This document shows positions 18,364 through 27,476 of a DNA stretch of 63,422 nt, in pieces; the stretch's first letter is position 1; each line of letters begins with the position of its first letter. Both the position numbers and the translations under genes were made by a program. This DNA is from Pelolinea sp. Its GTDB lineage: Bacteria > Chloroflexota > Anaerolineae > Anaerolineales > Anaerolineaceae. The notes beneath the pieces are model-generated. The model was given only the letters and a program-made list of their open reading frames with translations. It was not told the DNA's origin and did no database searches. The DNA is taken from the NCBI GenBank assembly GCA_030692365.1, contig JAUYCC010000003.1, forward strand, positions 1-63,422, in the 5' to 3' direction.

Positions 18364-19179
18364 ATGAACCCTTGGCGATTGATTATCCACCCACCTTATA
18401 ACGGAGCCTGGAATATGGCAGTTGACGAAGCCATTCTGGAAAGCGCTTCGACAAAAACACAGCTTCCAACCTTACGGTTATATGACTGGTCTCCTTATAC
18501 ATTATCCTTGGGCCACGCACAGCCAATTTCTGATGTAAATCTTGAGGCGCTTAAAGCTCACCAATGGACATTGGTGCGCCGGCCAACCGGAGGAAGAGCT
18601 ATTTTGCATGCTGATGAATTGACCTATTCAGTTTGTGCTCCTATTGATGATCCGACTATCTACGGTAATGTTCTTGAGTCTTATCAGAAAATTTCGAATG
18701 CATTATTAAGGGCTTTGGAGATCATTGGGATTAATGCAGACTCTAAACTGAAAAACCCAGGTGATTCGCATCTTTCCCACGATCCAGTATGTTTTCAATT
18801 TCCTTCGGATTACGAAATTACATTCCAAGATAAGAAATTAATAGGCAGTGCACAAGCCAGGAAAAAAAATGGGGTTCTCCAGCATGGTGCGCTCCCGTTG
18901 TTTGGGGAGATCACCAGAATAATAGATGTGCTAAATTTTCCTGATAGTTCTTCAATGCAGGATGCAAAAGACGGTTTAATTAATCGTGCAACGACCATTA
19001 AGGATTCTCTCGTTCGGGGTATATCCTGGTTCGAACTCGCTGATGCAATTTCTGAAGGATTTGAAGAAAAATTGTCAATTAATTTTATTAAAAGTAGCCT
19101 GTCAAAACAAGAAATATCCAAAGCTGTGCACATTTATCGTGAAAAATATACAAACGATGCATGGACGATGAGGATTTAA
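18364..19179 (+). CDS. lipoate-protein ligase A / octanoyltransferase (LipM-like)
   Basis: Biotin/lipoate protein ligase fold, 271 residues. The signature R-R-P-T-G-G-R-A-I-L-H-x-x-E-L-T-Y-S, A-x-D-E-A-I-L-E near the N-terminus, and I-G-S-A-Q-A-R-x-x-x-G-V-L-Q-H-G are all present. A Cys in the P-V-C-F segment is placed as in the LipM octanoyltransferases that use a thioester, which favours octanoyl transfer over ATP-dependent lipoate ligation. Either enzyme modifies lipoyl domains such as GcvH, the partner of the T-protein domain encoded 3 kb upstream. It heads a plus-strand group of four small genes. Confidence 0.85.
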   Translation: MNPWRLIIHPPYNGAWNMAVDEAILESASTKTQLPTLRLYDWSPYTLSLGHAQPISDVNLEALKAHQWTLVRRPTGGRAILHADELTYSVCAPIDDPTIYGNVLESYQKISNALLRALEIIGINADSKLKNPGDSHLSHDPVCFQFPSDYEITFQDKKLIGSAQARKKNGVLQHGALPLFGEITRIIDVLNFPDSSSMQDAKDGLINRATTIKDSLVRGISWFELADAISEGFEEKLSINFIKSSLSKQEISKAVHIYREKYTNDAWTMRI

Positions 19180-19192
19180 TTCTGGCTGGTCA

Positions 19193-19783
19193 ATGGTCTT
19201 AATTCCACTTTTGATCCTTGGAGTGTTATTCAGCCTTTTCCTATTTCTTGTTTTATATACCAAGTCAAGAATATTTCCATTTGATAAAGTTCCTCATAAT
19301 CAATATACCTTGGTGTTGGGAGCAGGCCTTGAAAAAAATGGCCTTCCCACAGATATTCTGGCAGACCGCGTAAAAACTTCAGTTAATTTAATTAAAAACA
19401 AAAAGACCGACGTTTTAATTCTAAGCGGATCATCCAACTCACAGAAATATTGCGAACCTGAATCGATGAAAACTATGGCCGAGTCACTTGGGGTAAAAGC
19501 ATCTAGTCTTATTTTGGATTTCCTGGGAAAATCTACGTTTAATTCCTGTTTGAATTTATTTAAAATCAGTGAGGTAAACCAAATTACTATTGTTACGCAA
19601 ATGTTTCACCTGCCCAGAGCCATTTGGCTTGCGGAAGCTATGGGTTTTAAAGTCAATGGAACACCCGCCAATATATATTCATTTTCAGCCTATAAGACCG
19701 CATATTGGTATCTACGGGAGGCAATCGCATTACCCATAAATTTTATAAAATTATTGGTTTACCGCTATCATCTTAATAAATAA
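19193..19783 (+). CDS. DUF218/YdcF-SanA-like membrane-anchored protein
   Basis: A 196-residue protein with one N-terminal transmembrane helix (about 3-23), then a DUF218 (YdcF/SanA) domain. The typical L-V-L-G-A-G opening strand, the L-A-D-R-V segment, L-I-L-S-G and the T-Q-x-F-H-x-x-R-A element are seen. Family members in enterobacteria affect envelope permeability, but their biochemical activity is poorly known. It follows the lipoyl-transferase gene by 13 bp. Confidence 0.8.
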   Translation: MVLIPLLILGVLFSLFLFLVLYTKSRIFPFDKVPHNQYTLVLGAGLEKNGLPTDILADRVKTSVNLIKNKKTDVLILSGSSNSQKYCEPESMKTMAESLGVKASSLILDFLGKSTFNSCLNLFKISEVNQITIVTQMFHLPRAIWLAEAMGFKVNGTPANIYSFSAYKTAYWYLREAIALPINFIKLLVYRYHLNK

Positions 19784-19804
19784 AACTATATAATTATTTT
19801 TGTT

Positions 19805-20383
19805 ATGAATAGAGAAGAAGCTTCATCAATAGTACGTGAATTTGTTACCAAAGAATCGCTTATCAACCACATGTTAGCGGTTGAAGCAGCAGTAAGGTTT
19901 TACGCAAAATTATTTAATGAGGACCAGGAATTATGGGGGATTTGCGGACTTTTACACGATTTTGATTATGAAATCCACCCCGATCTTGACCGGCACCCTA
20001 ATAACGGAGCAATAATATTAAGGGAGAAAAATGTACCGGAAGAAATAATCCAGGCGATTCTCAGTCATGGAGATCATTCGGGAGTACCCAAGGATAACCT
20101 CTTAAGAAAAACCTTATTTGCTTGTGATGAAATCACCGGCTTGATCACCGCCTGTGTCCTGGTTCGTCCTTCGAAATCGCTTCTTGATATGGAGATTTCC
20201 TCTGTAAAGAAGAAATGGAAGGATAAAGCTTTTGCAGCTGGCGTAAATCGAGATGAAATTGCAAAAGGCGCGCAGAAATTAGGTATTGACCTTTGGGACC
20301 ATGTCAATAATGTCCTGCAAGCGATGAGGTCTATCGCAAGCGAGATTTCGTTGGACGGATCTTTAAGCAATACAGGGAATTAA
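19805..20383 (+). CDS. HD-domain hydrolase
   Basis: A 192-residue HD-superfamily protein. The metal-binding residues are visible as the N-terminal N-H-M (His), L-L-H-D-F-D-Y for the HD pair, and S-H-G-D-H for the third His, with a later D-E-I-T-G Asp. This is the small stand-alone HDIG-type hydrolase often annotated as a putative nucleotidase or phosphohydrolase; the substrate is unknown. A TATAAT at 19789-19794 lies 10 bp before the ATG, so the gene may have its own start of transcription besides co-transcription with the preceding gene. Confidence 0.8.
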   Translation: MNREEASSIVREFVTKESLINHMLAVEAAVRFYAKLFNEDQELWGICGLLHDFDYEIHPDLDRHPNNGAIILREKNVPEEIIQAILSHGDHSGVPKDNLLRKTLFACDEITGLITACVLVRPSKSLLDMEISSVKKKWKDKAFAAGVNRDEIAKGAQKLGIDLWDHVNNVLQAMRSIASEISLDGSLSNTGN

Positions 20384-20386
20384 ACG

Positions 20387-21484
20387 ATGCTTCCTCAAGG
20401 AAAAGGTTTTTATATCTGGAAGGTCCCCAATTGTGAAGGCGGGGATCCGGAGAAAATTGCCTTAATGGCACACAATTCTGGTTTGACTCATGTCCTCGTA
20501 AAAATTGCCAATGGAATCTATGATTACAACTACGATGTAGCGTTAAAAAAAGACCTGGTTGCACCCTTAGCCAATGCTCTCGCAAAATATAATATAAAAA
20601 CGTGGGGTTGGCATTATGTATTTGGCGATCTGCCCAAAAAGGAAGCCAAAGCGGCAATTCGGCAGATCCAAAAAATCCCGTTAGAAGGTTATGTCATTGA
20701 CGCTGAAGCAGAATACAAAGGTAAATATACAGCTTGCAGAATTTTTATGAGTGAACTGCGTAACGCGTTACCCACTTTCCCAATGGCATTAAGCTCCTTC
20801 CGATACCCAAAATACCACAATGATTTACCTTGGACTGATTTTCTTTCGAAATGCGAGCTCAATATGCCCCAAGTGTATTGGGAACAGGCGCGAAATCCAG
20901 GGGAGCAACTGGAAAGATGCGTAAAAGAGTTTGAGGCAATTGTTAGCCCTTTTAAACCTATTATTCCAACAGGCTCTGCTTATGGCGCGAATAACTGGTA
21001 CCCAAAACCACCTGAGATAACTGAGTTCTTGAATAAAGCGGTCTCGCTGGGTTTGTCAGGCGTGAATTTTTGGAGTTGGGACTATTGCCGCAGATCCTTA
21101 CCGGTTTTATGGGATACGATTGCAGCGTTTGAGTGGTCTGGGTCTCCTAATCCAGCCAAAGATATCGTAGAAAAGCTGGTTGATACCATTAATTCAAAGA
21201 ATGTTTCCACACTTCTTAATTTGTATCAAGCCGATGCGGTTCACATTGACGCGAAACAAACAATCCAGGGACATACTGCCTTAACCACATGGTACTCAGA
21301 ACTTTTCAATTCTGATTTAAAGGATATTACCATCCAAATTCTCGAATTTTCCGGAAAAAATCCCTCACGCCAATTCTCCTGGATTGCGAAAGCACCTAAT
21401 GGTGATAATTTCAATGGTAATGATACCCTGGGATTATTAGACAATAAAATAATCTATCATTATTCTTCCTATACCAGGAAATAA
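20387..21484 (+). CDS. glycoside-hydrolase-like barrel fused to a SnoaL/NTF2-like domain
   Basis: A 365-residue protein I cannot assign to a named family. Residues 1 to about 255 resemble a TIM-barrel of the glycosidase-like type: G-F-Y-I-W at the first strand, W-G-W-H-Y-V-F, Y-V-I-D-A-E-A-E (an acidic pair at a strand end, as in lysozyme-like GH25 barrels), M-P-Q-V-Y-W and V-N-F-W-S-W-D. Residues about 262-362 look like a SnoaL/NTF2-like alpha+beta barrel (I-N-S-K-N-V-S-T-L-L-N-L-Y with later D-A-V-H). There is no signal peptide, which is unusual for a cell-wall hydrolase. It is 3 bp after the HD gene and ends at a strong terminator. Confidence 0.6.
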   Translation: MLPQGKGFYIWKVPNCEGGDPEKIALMAHNSGLTHVLVKIANGIYDYNYDVALKKDLVAPLANALAKYNIKTWGWHYVFGDLPKKEAKAAIRQIQKIPLEGYVIDAEAEYKGKYTACRIFMSELRNALPTFPMALSSFRYPKYHNDLPWTDFLSKCELNMPQVYWEQARNPGEQLERCVKEFEAIVSPFKPIIPTGSAYGANNWYPKPPEITEFLNKAVSLGLSGVNFWSWDYCRRSLPVLWDTIAAFEWSGSPNPAKDIVEKLVDTINSKNVSTLLNLYQADAVHIDAKQTIQGHTALTTWYSELFNSDLKDITIQILEFSGKNPSRQFSWIAKAPNGDNFNGNDTLGLLDNKIIYHYSSYTRK

Positions 21485-21516
21485 AAAAATCCCCGCAATC
21501 GGCGGGGATTTTTCTT
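21484..21516 (+). terminator. bidirectional intrinsic terminator
   Basis: AATCCCCGC (21488-21496) pairs with GCGGGGATT (21502-21510) around a 5-nt loop, flanked by A7 on the left and a T-rich tail on the right. It serves the plus-strand lipoyl-transferase group and the minus-strand rpoC transcript, which meet here. Confidence 0.9.
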
Positions 21517-24500
21517 ACTCGGTTTCTATGAATTCTTCCGGAGGTTCGCCTTCTGTGTTCTGTTCCGCTCCAGCTTTTTCATTTTTCTCGGTCATCAATG
21601 CAATGGTATCTATGCGCTTGTCGGAAAAACCTGTCCCCGAAGGGATAAGTTTACCGATGATTACATTTTCTTTCAGACCATACAAAGGATCCTGTTCAGC
21701 CGCAATAGCAGCGCCCGCAAGGACCTTGATGGTATGTTGGAACGATGAGGCTGAGAGCCAGGAATCTGTACTGAGTGAAGCTTTGGTAATTCCAAGGAGT
21801 ACCTCAATAAAGCGGGCTGGCTGTTTACCTTCAGCGCGCAGTTTTTCATTCAGCGCTCGTATTTCGATTCTGTCAATCATGTCATTGGGTAAGAAGCCCG
21901 AATCTCCAGGGCGAACAATCTGAACTTTGCTCATCATCTTGCGAATGATTACTTCAAAGTGCTTATCATTGATATTTTGACCTTGAGCTCTGTACACATT
22001 CTGAATTTCAGAAAGCAGGTATAACTGGCAATCTTCGCGGCCTTTGATGCGAAGAATAGTATGAGGATTCAATGAGCCTTCTGTTAATGCTTGTCCGGCT
22101 TCAATTTTTTCACTACTCTTGATGATCAAGCGAAGCGTGCTGGGAATATCATGCTCTTCCATTTCTAAATGATCGTACGATACTATTACAGTATCTTTCT
22201 TCAATTCAACACGACCTGAATGTACAGCATTAATCTCAGTTTCGCCATTTGAAGCTAAAATTGCACCTTCATCTACTTCTTCTTCATCTTTGACTTTAAT
22301 TTCATATCCAGCGGGCATGGCATAGTCATCACGGATTAATTCACTTTGCTCTATGCGAACCTTTCTTAAATCGCTGGAAATTTCTGATGTAATAATGGTC
22401 GCCGTGCCTTCAATTGTTGCCATGATGGCTTCACCCTTAGGCATTCGGCGGGCTTCAAACAATTCTTCAACACGCGGAAGACCAGTGGTAATGTCTGATC
22501 CAACTGCAACACCACCAGTGTGGAAGGTGCGCAAAGTTAATTGGGTACCTGGCTCGCCGATAGATTGGGCAGCGATGGTTCCTACAGCAGCGCCTTTTTC
22601 AACCAACTTACCTCGACCCAGGTCCGTGCCATAGCATTTTTGGCATAAGCCGTGTTTTAATTCACAGGAAAGGGGTGACCGTACTTTTACCTCAATGAGA
22701 TTGGCTTGTGATATTTTGTGAATTACGTCTGCTGTGATTTCTTCATTTCTCTCAACAATGATTTCACCGGTCACCGGGTCTGCTATATTTTCAGCGGCAA
22801 TCCTTCCAAATAGTCTTGTGCTCAATGATTGGCCGGCGATATCATCGCTTTTTCTGATCCAAATACCATCAGTTGTTCCACAGTCCAGATCATTAATAAT
22901 CATATCCTGCGCAACATCAACAAGACGTCTGGTCAAATAACCCGCATCAGCAGTTCGAAGAGCTGTATCCGCGAGGCCCTTTCGCGCACCGTGAGTAGAA
23001 ATAAAATACTCTAGCGCAGTGAGACCTTCGCGGAAGTTCGATAGAATAGGCAGGGGAATGATCCGACCCGTAGGGTCAGCCATCAAACCACGCATACCAG
23101 CTAACTGGGAAATGGGGCCAAAGCCACCTTTGGTAGCGCCCGAATTAGCCATCGTCGAAAGATTTCCGGTTGGATCCATACGGTTTTTTACAGCTTCAGC
23201 GACATCTTTAGTTGTCTTTTGCCAGATGTCTATCACGCGTTCATTCATTTCCTGTTCAGTCAAACGACCGCGGCGGTATGACCGCTGAACTTCTTCAACT
23301 TCCTGTTGTGATTTGGAAACAATTTCCACTTTTTCTTCAGGAATCGAAATATCTGAAACAGAAAGTGTGGTGCCCGAGATCATCGCATATTGGAAGCCAA
23401 TATCTTTAATACGGTCAGCTACTTCTGTCGTTTCTTTTTCTCCACACAGGTTATAGATATCATAAATAAGATTCTTAATGCTACCTTTATCTAAAACCTG
23501 ATTGTAGAACTGAACTTCTTTCGGGAGTATCCAGTTAAACAGAACCCTGCCAACAGTCGTATTAATGACTCGTTCATCTGGTTTGGTTAAGCGGACATTC
23601 TTTTCATCAAACCAGGTAATTGTCTTCAATCTGATTTGAGTTTTAATTTTTACTTTGTTCAACTGATATGCCATATCCACTTCATCCATACTGGAGAAAG
23701 CCGGTTCATTACCAGTGTGAGGCTTAGATGGCTCCATAGTCAGATAATAAACACCTAAAACCATATCCTTGGAGGGGGAAATGATAGGTTCACCATCTGC
23801 CGGTTTCAACAGGTTCTTGGAGGCTAACATCAGATTGCGCGCTTCCCATACAGCTTTTTCGGACAATGGCACATGCACAGCCATCTGGTCACCATCAAAG
23901 TCCGCGTTAAAAGCGGTTGTTACCAAGGGGTGCAATTGGATGGCGCTGCCTTCAATCAAGACTGGTTCAAAAGCTTGAATACCCAGACGATGCAGGGTTG
24001 GAGCGCGGTTAAGAAGGACCGGCCGTTCTTTGATTGCTTCTTCCAATACTTCCCAAACCTCAGGGCGGTTTCTTTCCATTAACTTTCTAGCGCCTTTGAC
24101 ATTGGCCGCGTAGTTTTTATTTACCAGACCGGCAATAACAAAAGGTCGGAAAAGTTCCAGCGCCATCGTCTTGGGTAAACCGCATTGATACAATTTCAGC
24201 TTCGGTCCGACAACAATAACAGAGCGACCAGAATAATCTACACGCTTGCCCAGCAGATTTCTGCGGAAACGGCCTTTCTTACCTTTGAGCATATCACTAA
24301 GGGATTTTAATTCTCTTCTTCCCCGGCGCGATAAGGCTTTTCCTCTTTGGGAATTATCAATCAACGAATCAACCGCTTCCTGGAGCATGCGCTTTTCATT
24401 GCGGACGATCACATCGGGAGCGCCTAACTCAAGGAGACGTTTCAAGCGGTTATTGCGGTTAATGACTCTTCGGTACAAGTCGTTAAGGTCGGAAGTTGCA

Positions 24501-25780
24501 AACCTACCGCCATCCAACTGAACCATCGGACGTAGGTCGGGAGGGATAACCGGAAGAACGGAAAGGATCATCCACTCAGGGCGATTTTTTGAATGTCTGA
24601 AAGCTTCCACAACTTTTAGTCGCGTGGTACTTTTCTTTCGCTTTTGTTTGCTCTTGGTTGTCCTTACTTCTTGCCATAAATCGGTGGCCAATTGGTCAAT
24701 ATCAAGCCGGCTTAGGATATCCACAAACGCTTCCGCACCCATATCAGCACGAAATACTTGGCCATAACGTGATTTCAGTTCGCGATACTTATTTTCACTG
24801 ATAAATTTGAAAGGCTCCAAATCTTCGAGCTCATCGCGTTGGGTATTCAGTTCGTTTTTAATACTGTCTTTGACTTCTGTTAACTGCTCCATCAAAGAAG
24901 ATAAATTCGTTTCAGCTTCCTTTTGCACTTTTTGAATAGATATATCTATCTGAGCTTTTTCTTTTTCAACATCTTCTCTGGTTAATTTTTCTATTTCTTC
25001 TAGTTTGGTTTTAACTGCTTCCTGGACATTGGAGAGCAACTTGGCTTCAATTTTTTCTCCAGCAGCAACCAGGGTAATTCCGGCGCTTTCAAAAACAAGG
25101 TTCTTTTTTACTGAAGTTCCATCTTTTTCCTGGATCTTTAATTCCAAAGCCTGACCTTCTTTAATAATTGGGTCCATCTTTGAACCGATCAGCTCATCAA
25201 CTTTGCTGTCGATTTCCATTTTTTGTGAATCGAGTGCTGCGATTTCTTGGTTTCGTTCTGTCTCTATCTCTTTTATTCGTGATTCCAGCTGCGCTAATTC
25301 ATTCTTGTCTTTTTCAGGAATTTCTTCCTCAAGGCGATTCAGGGCTTTTTGTTTCGCATCTTCATCGACATAGGAGACAATGTACTGAGCAAAATAAAGA
25401 ACACGATCCAGATTTCTACGAGAAATATTTAGCAGCATTCCTAAATATGAAGGTACTCTACGTGTATACCAAATATGCGCAACAGGTGAAGCCAATTCAA
25501 TATGCCCCATCCGCTCACGCCGTACTGCCGAACGAGTAACCTCAACACCGCATTTATCGCACACGATCCCTTTATAGCGTGGATTCTTATACTTTCCGCA
25601 ATAGCACTGGTAATCGCGTGTAGGTCCAAAAATGGCCTCGCAAAATAGGCCATCTTTTTCTGGGCGCAGGCGACGGTAATTAATTGTTTCAGGTTTTGTC
25701 ACTTCGCCGTAAGACCATGAACGAATTGTGTCGGGTGATGCCAGGCTGATACGGAGAGCTACTAAGCTTTTTGTTTCCAC
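21515..25780 (-). CDS. rpoC: DNA-directed RNA polymerase subunit beta'
   Basis: Catalytic beta' subunit, 1421 residues. The first zinc site (C59, C61, C74, C77), the active-site Mg motif N-A-D-F-D-G-D near residue 625 and the second zinc site in C-E-L-K-H-G-L-C-Q-K-C are present. Translation starts at GTG 25780 with GGAGG 7 bp upstream; the first residues align with the family I-x-L-A-S-P-D-x-I-R-S-W. Between V-L-Y-F (about 127) and M-G-A-E-A (about 345) there is an insertion of about 170 residues, mostly charged coiled coil, that E. coli beta' lacks. rpoB is not upstream; a sensor-kinase-like gene is. Confidence 0.98.
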   Translation of the reverse strand: METKSLVALRISLASPDTIRSWSYGEVTKPETINYRRLRPEKDGLFCEAIFGPTRDYQCYCGKYKNPRYKGIVCDKCGVEVTRSAVRRERMGHIELASPVAHIWYTRRVPSYLGMLLNISRRNLDRVLYFAQYIVSYVDEDAKQKALNRLEEEIPEKDKNELAQLESRIKEIETERNQEIAALDSQKMEIDSKVDELIGSKMDPIIKEGQALELKIQEKDGTSVKKNLVFESAGITLVAAGEKIEAKLLSNVQEAVKTKLEEIEKLTREDVEKEKAQIDISIQKVQKEAETNLSSLMEQLTEVKDSIKNELNTQRDELEDLEPFKFISENKYRELKSRYGQVFRADMGAEAFVDILSRLDIDQLATDLWQEVRTTKSKQKRKKSTTRLKVVEAFRHSKNRPEWMILSVLPVIPPDLRPMVQLDGGRFATSDLNDLYRRVINRNNRLKRLLELGAPDVIVRNEKRMLQEAVDSLIDNSQRGKALSRRGRRELKSLSDMLKGKKGRFRRNLLGKRVDYSGRSVIVVGPKLKLYQCGLPKTMALELFRPFVIAGLVNKNYAANVKGARKLMERNRPEVWEVLEEAIKERPVLLNRAPTLHRLGIQAFEPVLIEGSAIQLHPLVTTAFNADFDGDQMAVHVPLSEKAVWEARNLMLASKNLLKPADGEPIISPSKDMVLGVYYLTMEPSKPHTGNEPAFSSMDEVDMAYQLNKVKIKTQIRLKTITWFDEKNVRLTKPDERVINTTVGRVLFNWILPKEVQFYNQVLDKGSIKNLIYDIYNLCGEKETTEVADRIKDIGFQYAMISGTTLSVSDISIPEEKVEIVSKSQQEVEEVQRSYRRGRLTEQEMNERVIDIWQKTTKDVAEAVKNRMDPTGNLSTMANSGATKGGFGPISQLAGMRGLMADPTGRIIPLPILSNFREGLTALEYFISTHGARKGLADTALRTADAGYLTRRLVDVAQDMIINDLDCGTTDGIWIRKSDDIAGQSLSTRLFGRIAAENIADPVTGEIIVERNEEITADVIHKISQANLIEVKVRSPLSCELKHGLCQKCYGTDLGRGKLVEKGAAVGTIAAQSIGEPGTQLTLRTFHTGGVAVGSDITTGLPRVEELFEARRMPKGEAIMATIEGTATIITSEISSDLRKVRIEQSELIRDDYAMPAGYEIKVKDEEEVDEGAILASNGETEINAVHSGRVELKKDTVIVSYDHLEMEEHDIPSTLRLIIKSSEKIEAGQALTEGSLNPHTILRIKGREDCQLYLLSEIQNVYRAQGQNINDKHFEVIIRKMMSKVQIVRPGDSGFLPNDMIDRIEIRALNEKLRAEGKQPARFIEVLLGITKASLSTDSWLSASSFQHTIKVLAGAAIAAEQDPLYGLKENVIIGKLIPSGTGFSDKRIDTIALMTEKNEKAGAEQNTEGEPPEEFIETE

Positions 25781-25867
25781 TAACTTGCCTCCTTGGCTGA
25801 TTGAAGAAAGTAACTTGAAATTATTGCTATCAAAATTTATGTTCTATTTGTTTTCAGACAATCTATT

Positions 25868-25876
25868 ATTATAGCA
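25868..25876 (-). promoter_or_regulatory. extended -10 promoter of rpoC
   Basis: On the minus strand TGC plus a perfect TATAAT forms an extended -10 element about 87 bp before the rpoC GTG, in the 138-bp gap after the sensor-kinase gene. The -35 position is weak. It would let rpoC be transcribed independently of the long upstream cluster. Confidence 0.5.
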
Positions 25877-25918
25877 TAAATTATTGAGTATTATTATCTT
25901 AATATGGGGGTATTTCGG

Positions 25919-27445
25919 CTATTTCTTTGGGATTTCAATAATATAAGTATTCCCTTTTCCAAGGCTGCTTTGAATCTTAAATGTCCCTCCGTGAAAATTT
26001 ATTATACTGCGAACCAATAAAAGACCTGAGGGTATTTCGTGGAGGATTTCGTAAGAATTTAATCTATCCACCTCCACTTGAGAAAGACCATTGCCACTAT
26101 CATTTATTGTTATGCACCATTTTTCCGCTTGATTTTCAGCGACGAATCCTATTTCTCCGCCCAATCCAGTTTGACCAATTGCATATTCAAATATATTAGC
26201 AAGTGCCTGAGTAAAAAGAACTTTATCAACTTTTATCAATTCATCTGAATTGGATGTTTTATTCAAAATAGATATTCGCTTTTGATTGGTCAAGTGACCT
26301 ACCAAGGCGCTAGAGATGTCTATCAGGCTTTTGACCTCAATTTCCTGAATTCTTAACCCACTATTTTTTATTACTCTTTCTAAATCTAACAGTTCTTCAA
26401 CAATCGCCAGAGAATCTTCTGTTTTGTGTTGAATACTGTTTAAGTAATTCTTCTGATGGTCATTCACATCTCCCACCAAAGGAAGCATTTTAATGGATCC
26501 TAAGATAAGATTGAGGGGTGATCTTAATCCTTGGCTTATAGAATCAATAACAAGGGAAATGTAATCTTTCTGTTGTTGAGATATGGTATCATCCATGAGT
26601 ATAACTGCTCTGAATAATTCTCGAAAATTCTGAATTGAATCTACAAATTTAATTTGGTAATCCCGGTCATTAAGCGAAATTGTGTTATCTTTTTCGGTTT
26701 TTAAACCCCAAATTTTTTTTATAAAATCCTCTTTTTCATTTATTCTTTCTAAGGTCTTTTTGAAAATCTGCTTTACGGCCAAATTAGAGAACATCACGTC
26801 ATTTCTGGAAAGAATAAACACTGGGAAATACACAAGATCCAAGATTTCATTTCGAAAAGAAAGGTTTATATAATTTTCATTCCATTCAATGCATTCTTGA
26901 ATAACTGAAGTGCATGCTTCAACTAATGCAACAAGTGAATCAGATTCAAATTTTGTAAAATTCTTTTGATCTTCACATGCAAACCAAATCATTCCCAATT
27001 TATCAGTTCCATTTCCCAACGTTATTCCCAAGATAGTTTTCGGGAATTGGTTTCCTGAAACAAATTTTATGGAATGAATTCTTGTGGTATCAGAGATATA
27101 AAGAATTCCTGGCTTGCCTAATTGTCCTTCAACTTGTTCATCAAGGTATGCGTATTCACCACAATTGATGCCAATCCCCTCAGCAATAGAAATATCTCCA
27201 AAGTGCAAATTCTTATTCTGGACAACAATTCTTACGCTGCTAAATTGGTCATTTTTAAAATAATCGAGTAATTCAGTAAGTAATTGTTTAAAATCTTTAC
27301 GATGACCATGACTCAGAATTTGAATAACTTTCTTGTTTATTAGGAGTTCCCTATCCTGTTTTTCGATAATATTTTGCAAATGAACGAAATATTCACCATA
27401 TTTAGAAGTTTTTATCTGTTCAAGATTAAATGATTCTTTATTCAT
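25919..27445 (-). CDS. GAF/histidine-kinase-like protein with degenerate catalytic boxes
   Basis: A 508-residue cytoplasmic protein. An N-terminal GAF-like region (about 45-200) is followed by a short PAS-like segment, a HisKA-like helical hairpin (about 295-360) and a C-terminal HATPase fold. The H-box reads S-Q-G-L-R-S-P-L, so the phospho-accepting His is replaced by Gln (Q305). The N-box reads N417-I-F-E-Y421, with the second Asn replaced by Tyr. The G1 box D-S-G-N-G-L is intact, but the G2 region (P-S-G-L-L-L-V) is partly lost. It may sense or scaffold rather than autophosphorylate. No response regulator lies nearby. It lies between cmk and rpoC. Confidence 0.8.
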   Translation of the reverse strand: MNKESFNLEQIKTSKYGEYFVHLQNIIEKQDRELLINKKVIQILSHGHRKDFKQLLTELLDYFKNDQFSSVRIVVQNKNLHFGDISIAEGIGINCGEYAYLDEQVEGQLGKPGILYISDTTRIHSIKFVSGNQFPKTILGITLGNGTDKLGMIWFACEDQKNFTKFESDSLVALVEACTSVIQECIEWNENYINLSFRNEILDLVYFPVFILSRNDVMFSNLAVKQIFKKTLERINEKEDFIKKIWGLKTEKDNTISLNDRDYQIKFVDSIQNFRELFRAVILMDDTISQQQKDYISLVIDSISQGLRSPLNLILGSIKMLPLVGDVNDHQKNYLNSIQHKTEDSLAIVEELLDLERVIKNSGLRIQEIEVKSLIDISSALVGHLTNQKRISILNKTSNSDELIKVDKVLFTQALANIFEYAIGQTGLGGEIGFVAENQAEKWCITINDSGNGLSQVEVDRLNSYEILHEIPSGLLLVRSIINFHGGTFKIQSSLGKGNTYIIEIPKK

Positions 27446-27476
27446 TAAATTTTTTACCGAAAGGCTCGCTTATTAT

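Noticed and set aside
25168-25539. 123-codon plus-strand open frame
   Set aside because: Antisense to rpoC over the coiled-coil insert; no recognisable features.
25877-25918. -35 element for the rpoC promoter
   Set aside because: No hexamer at the right spacing resembles TTGACA; only the extended -10 is supported.
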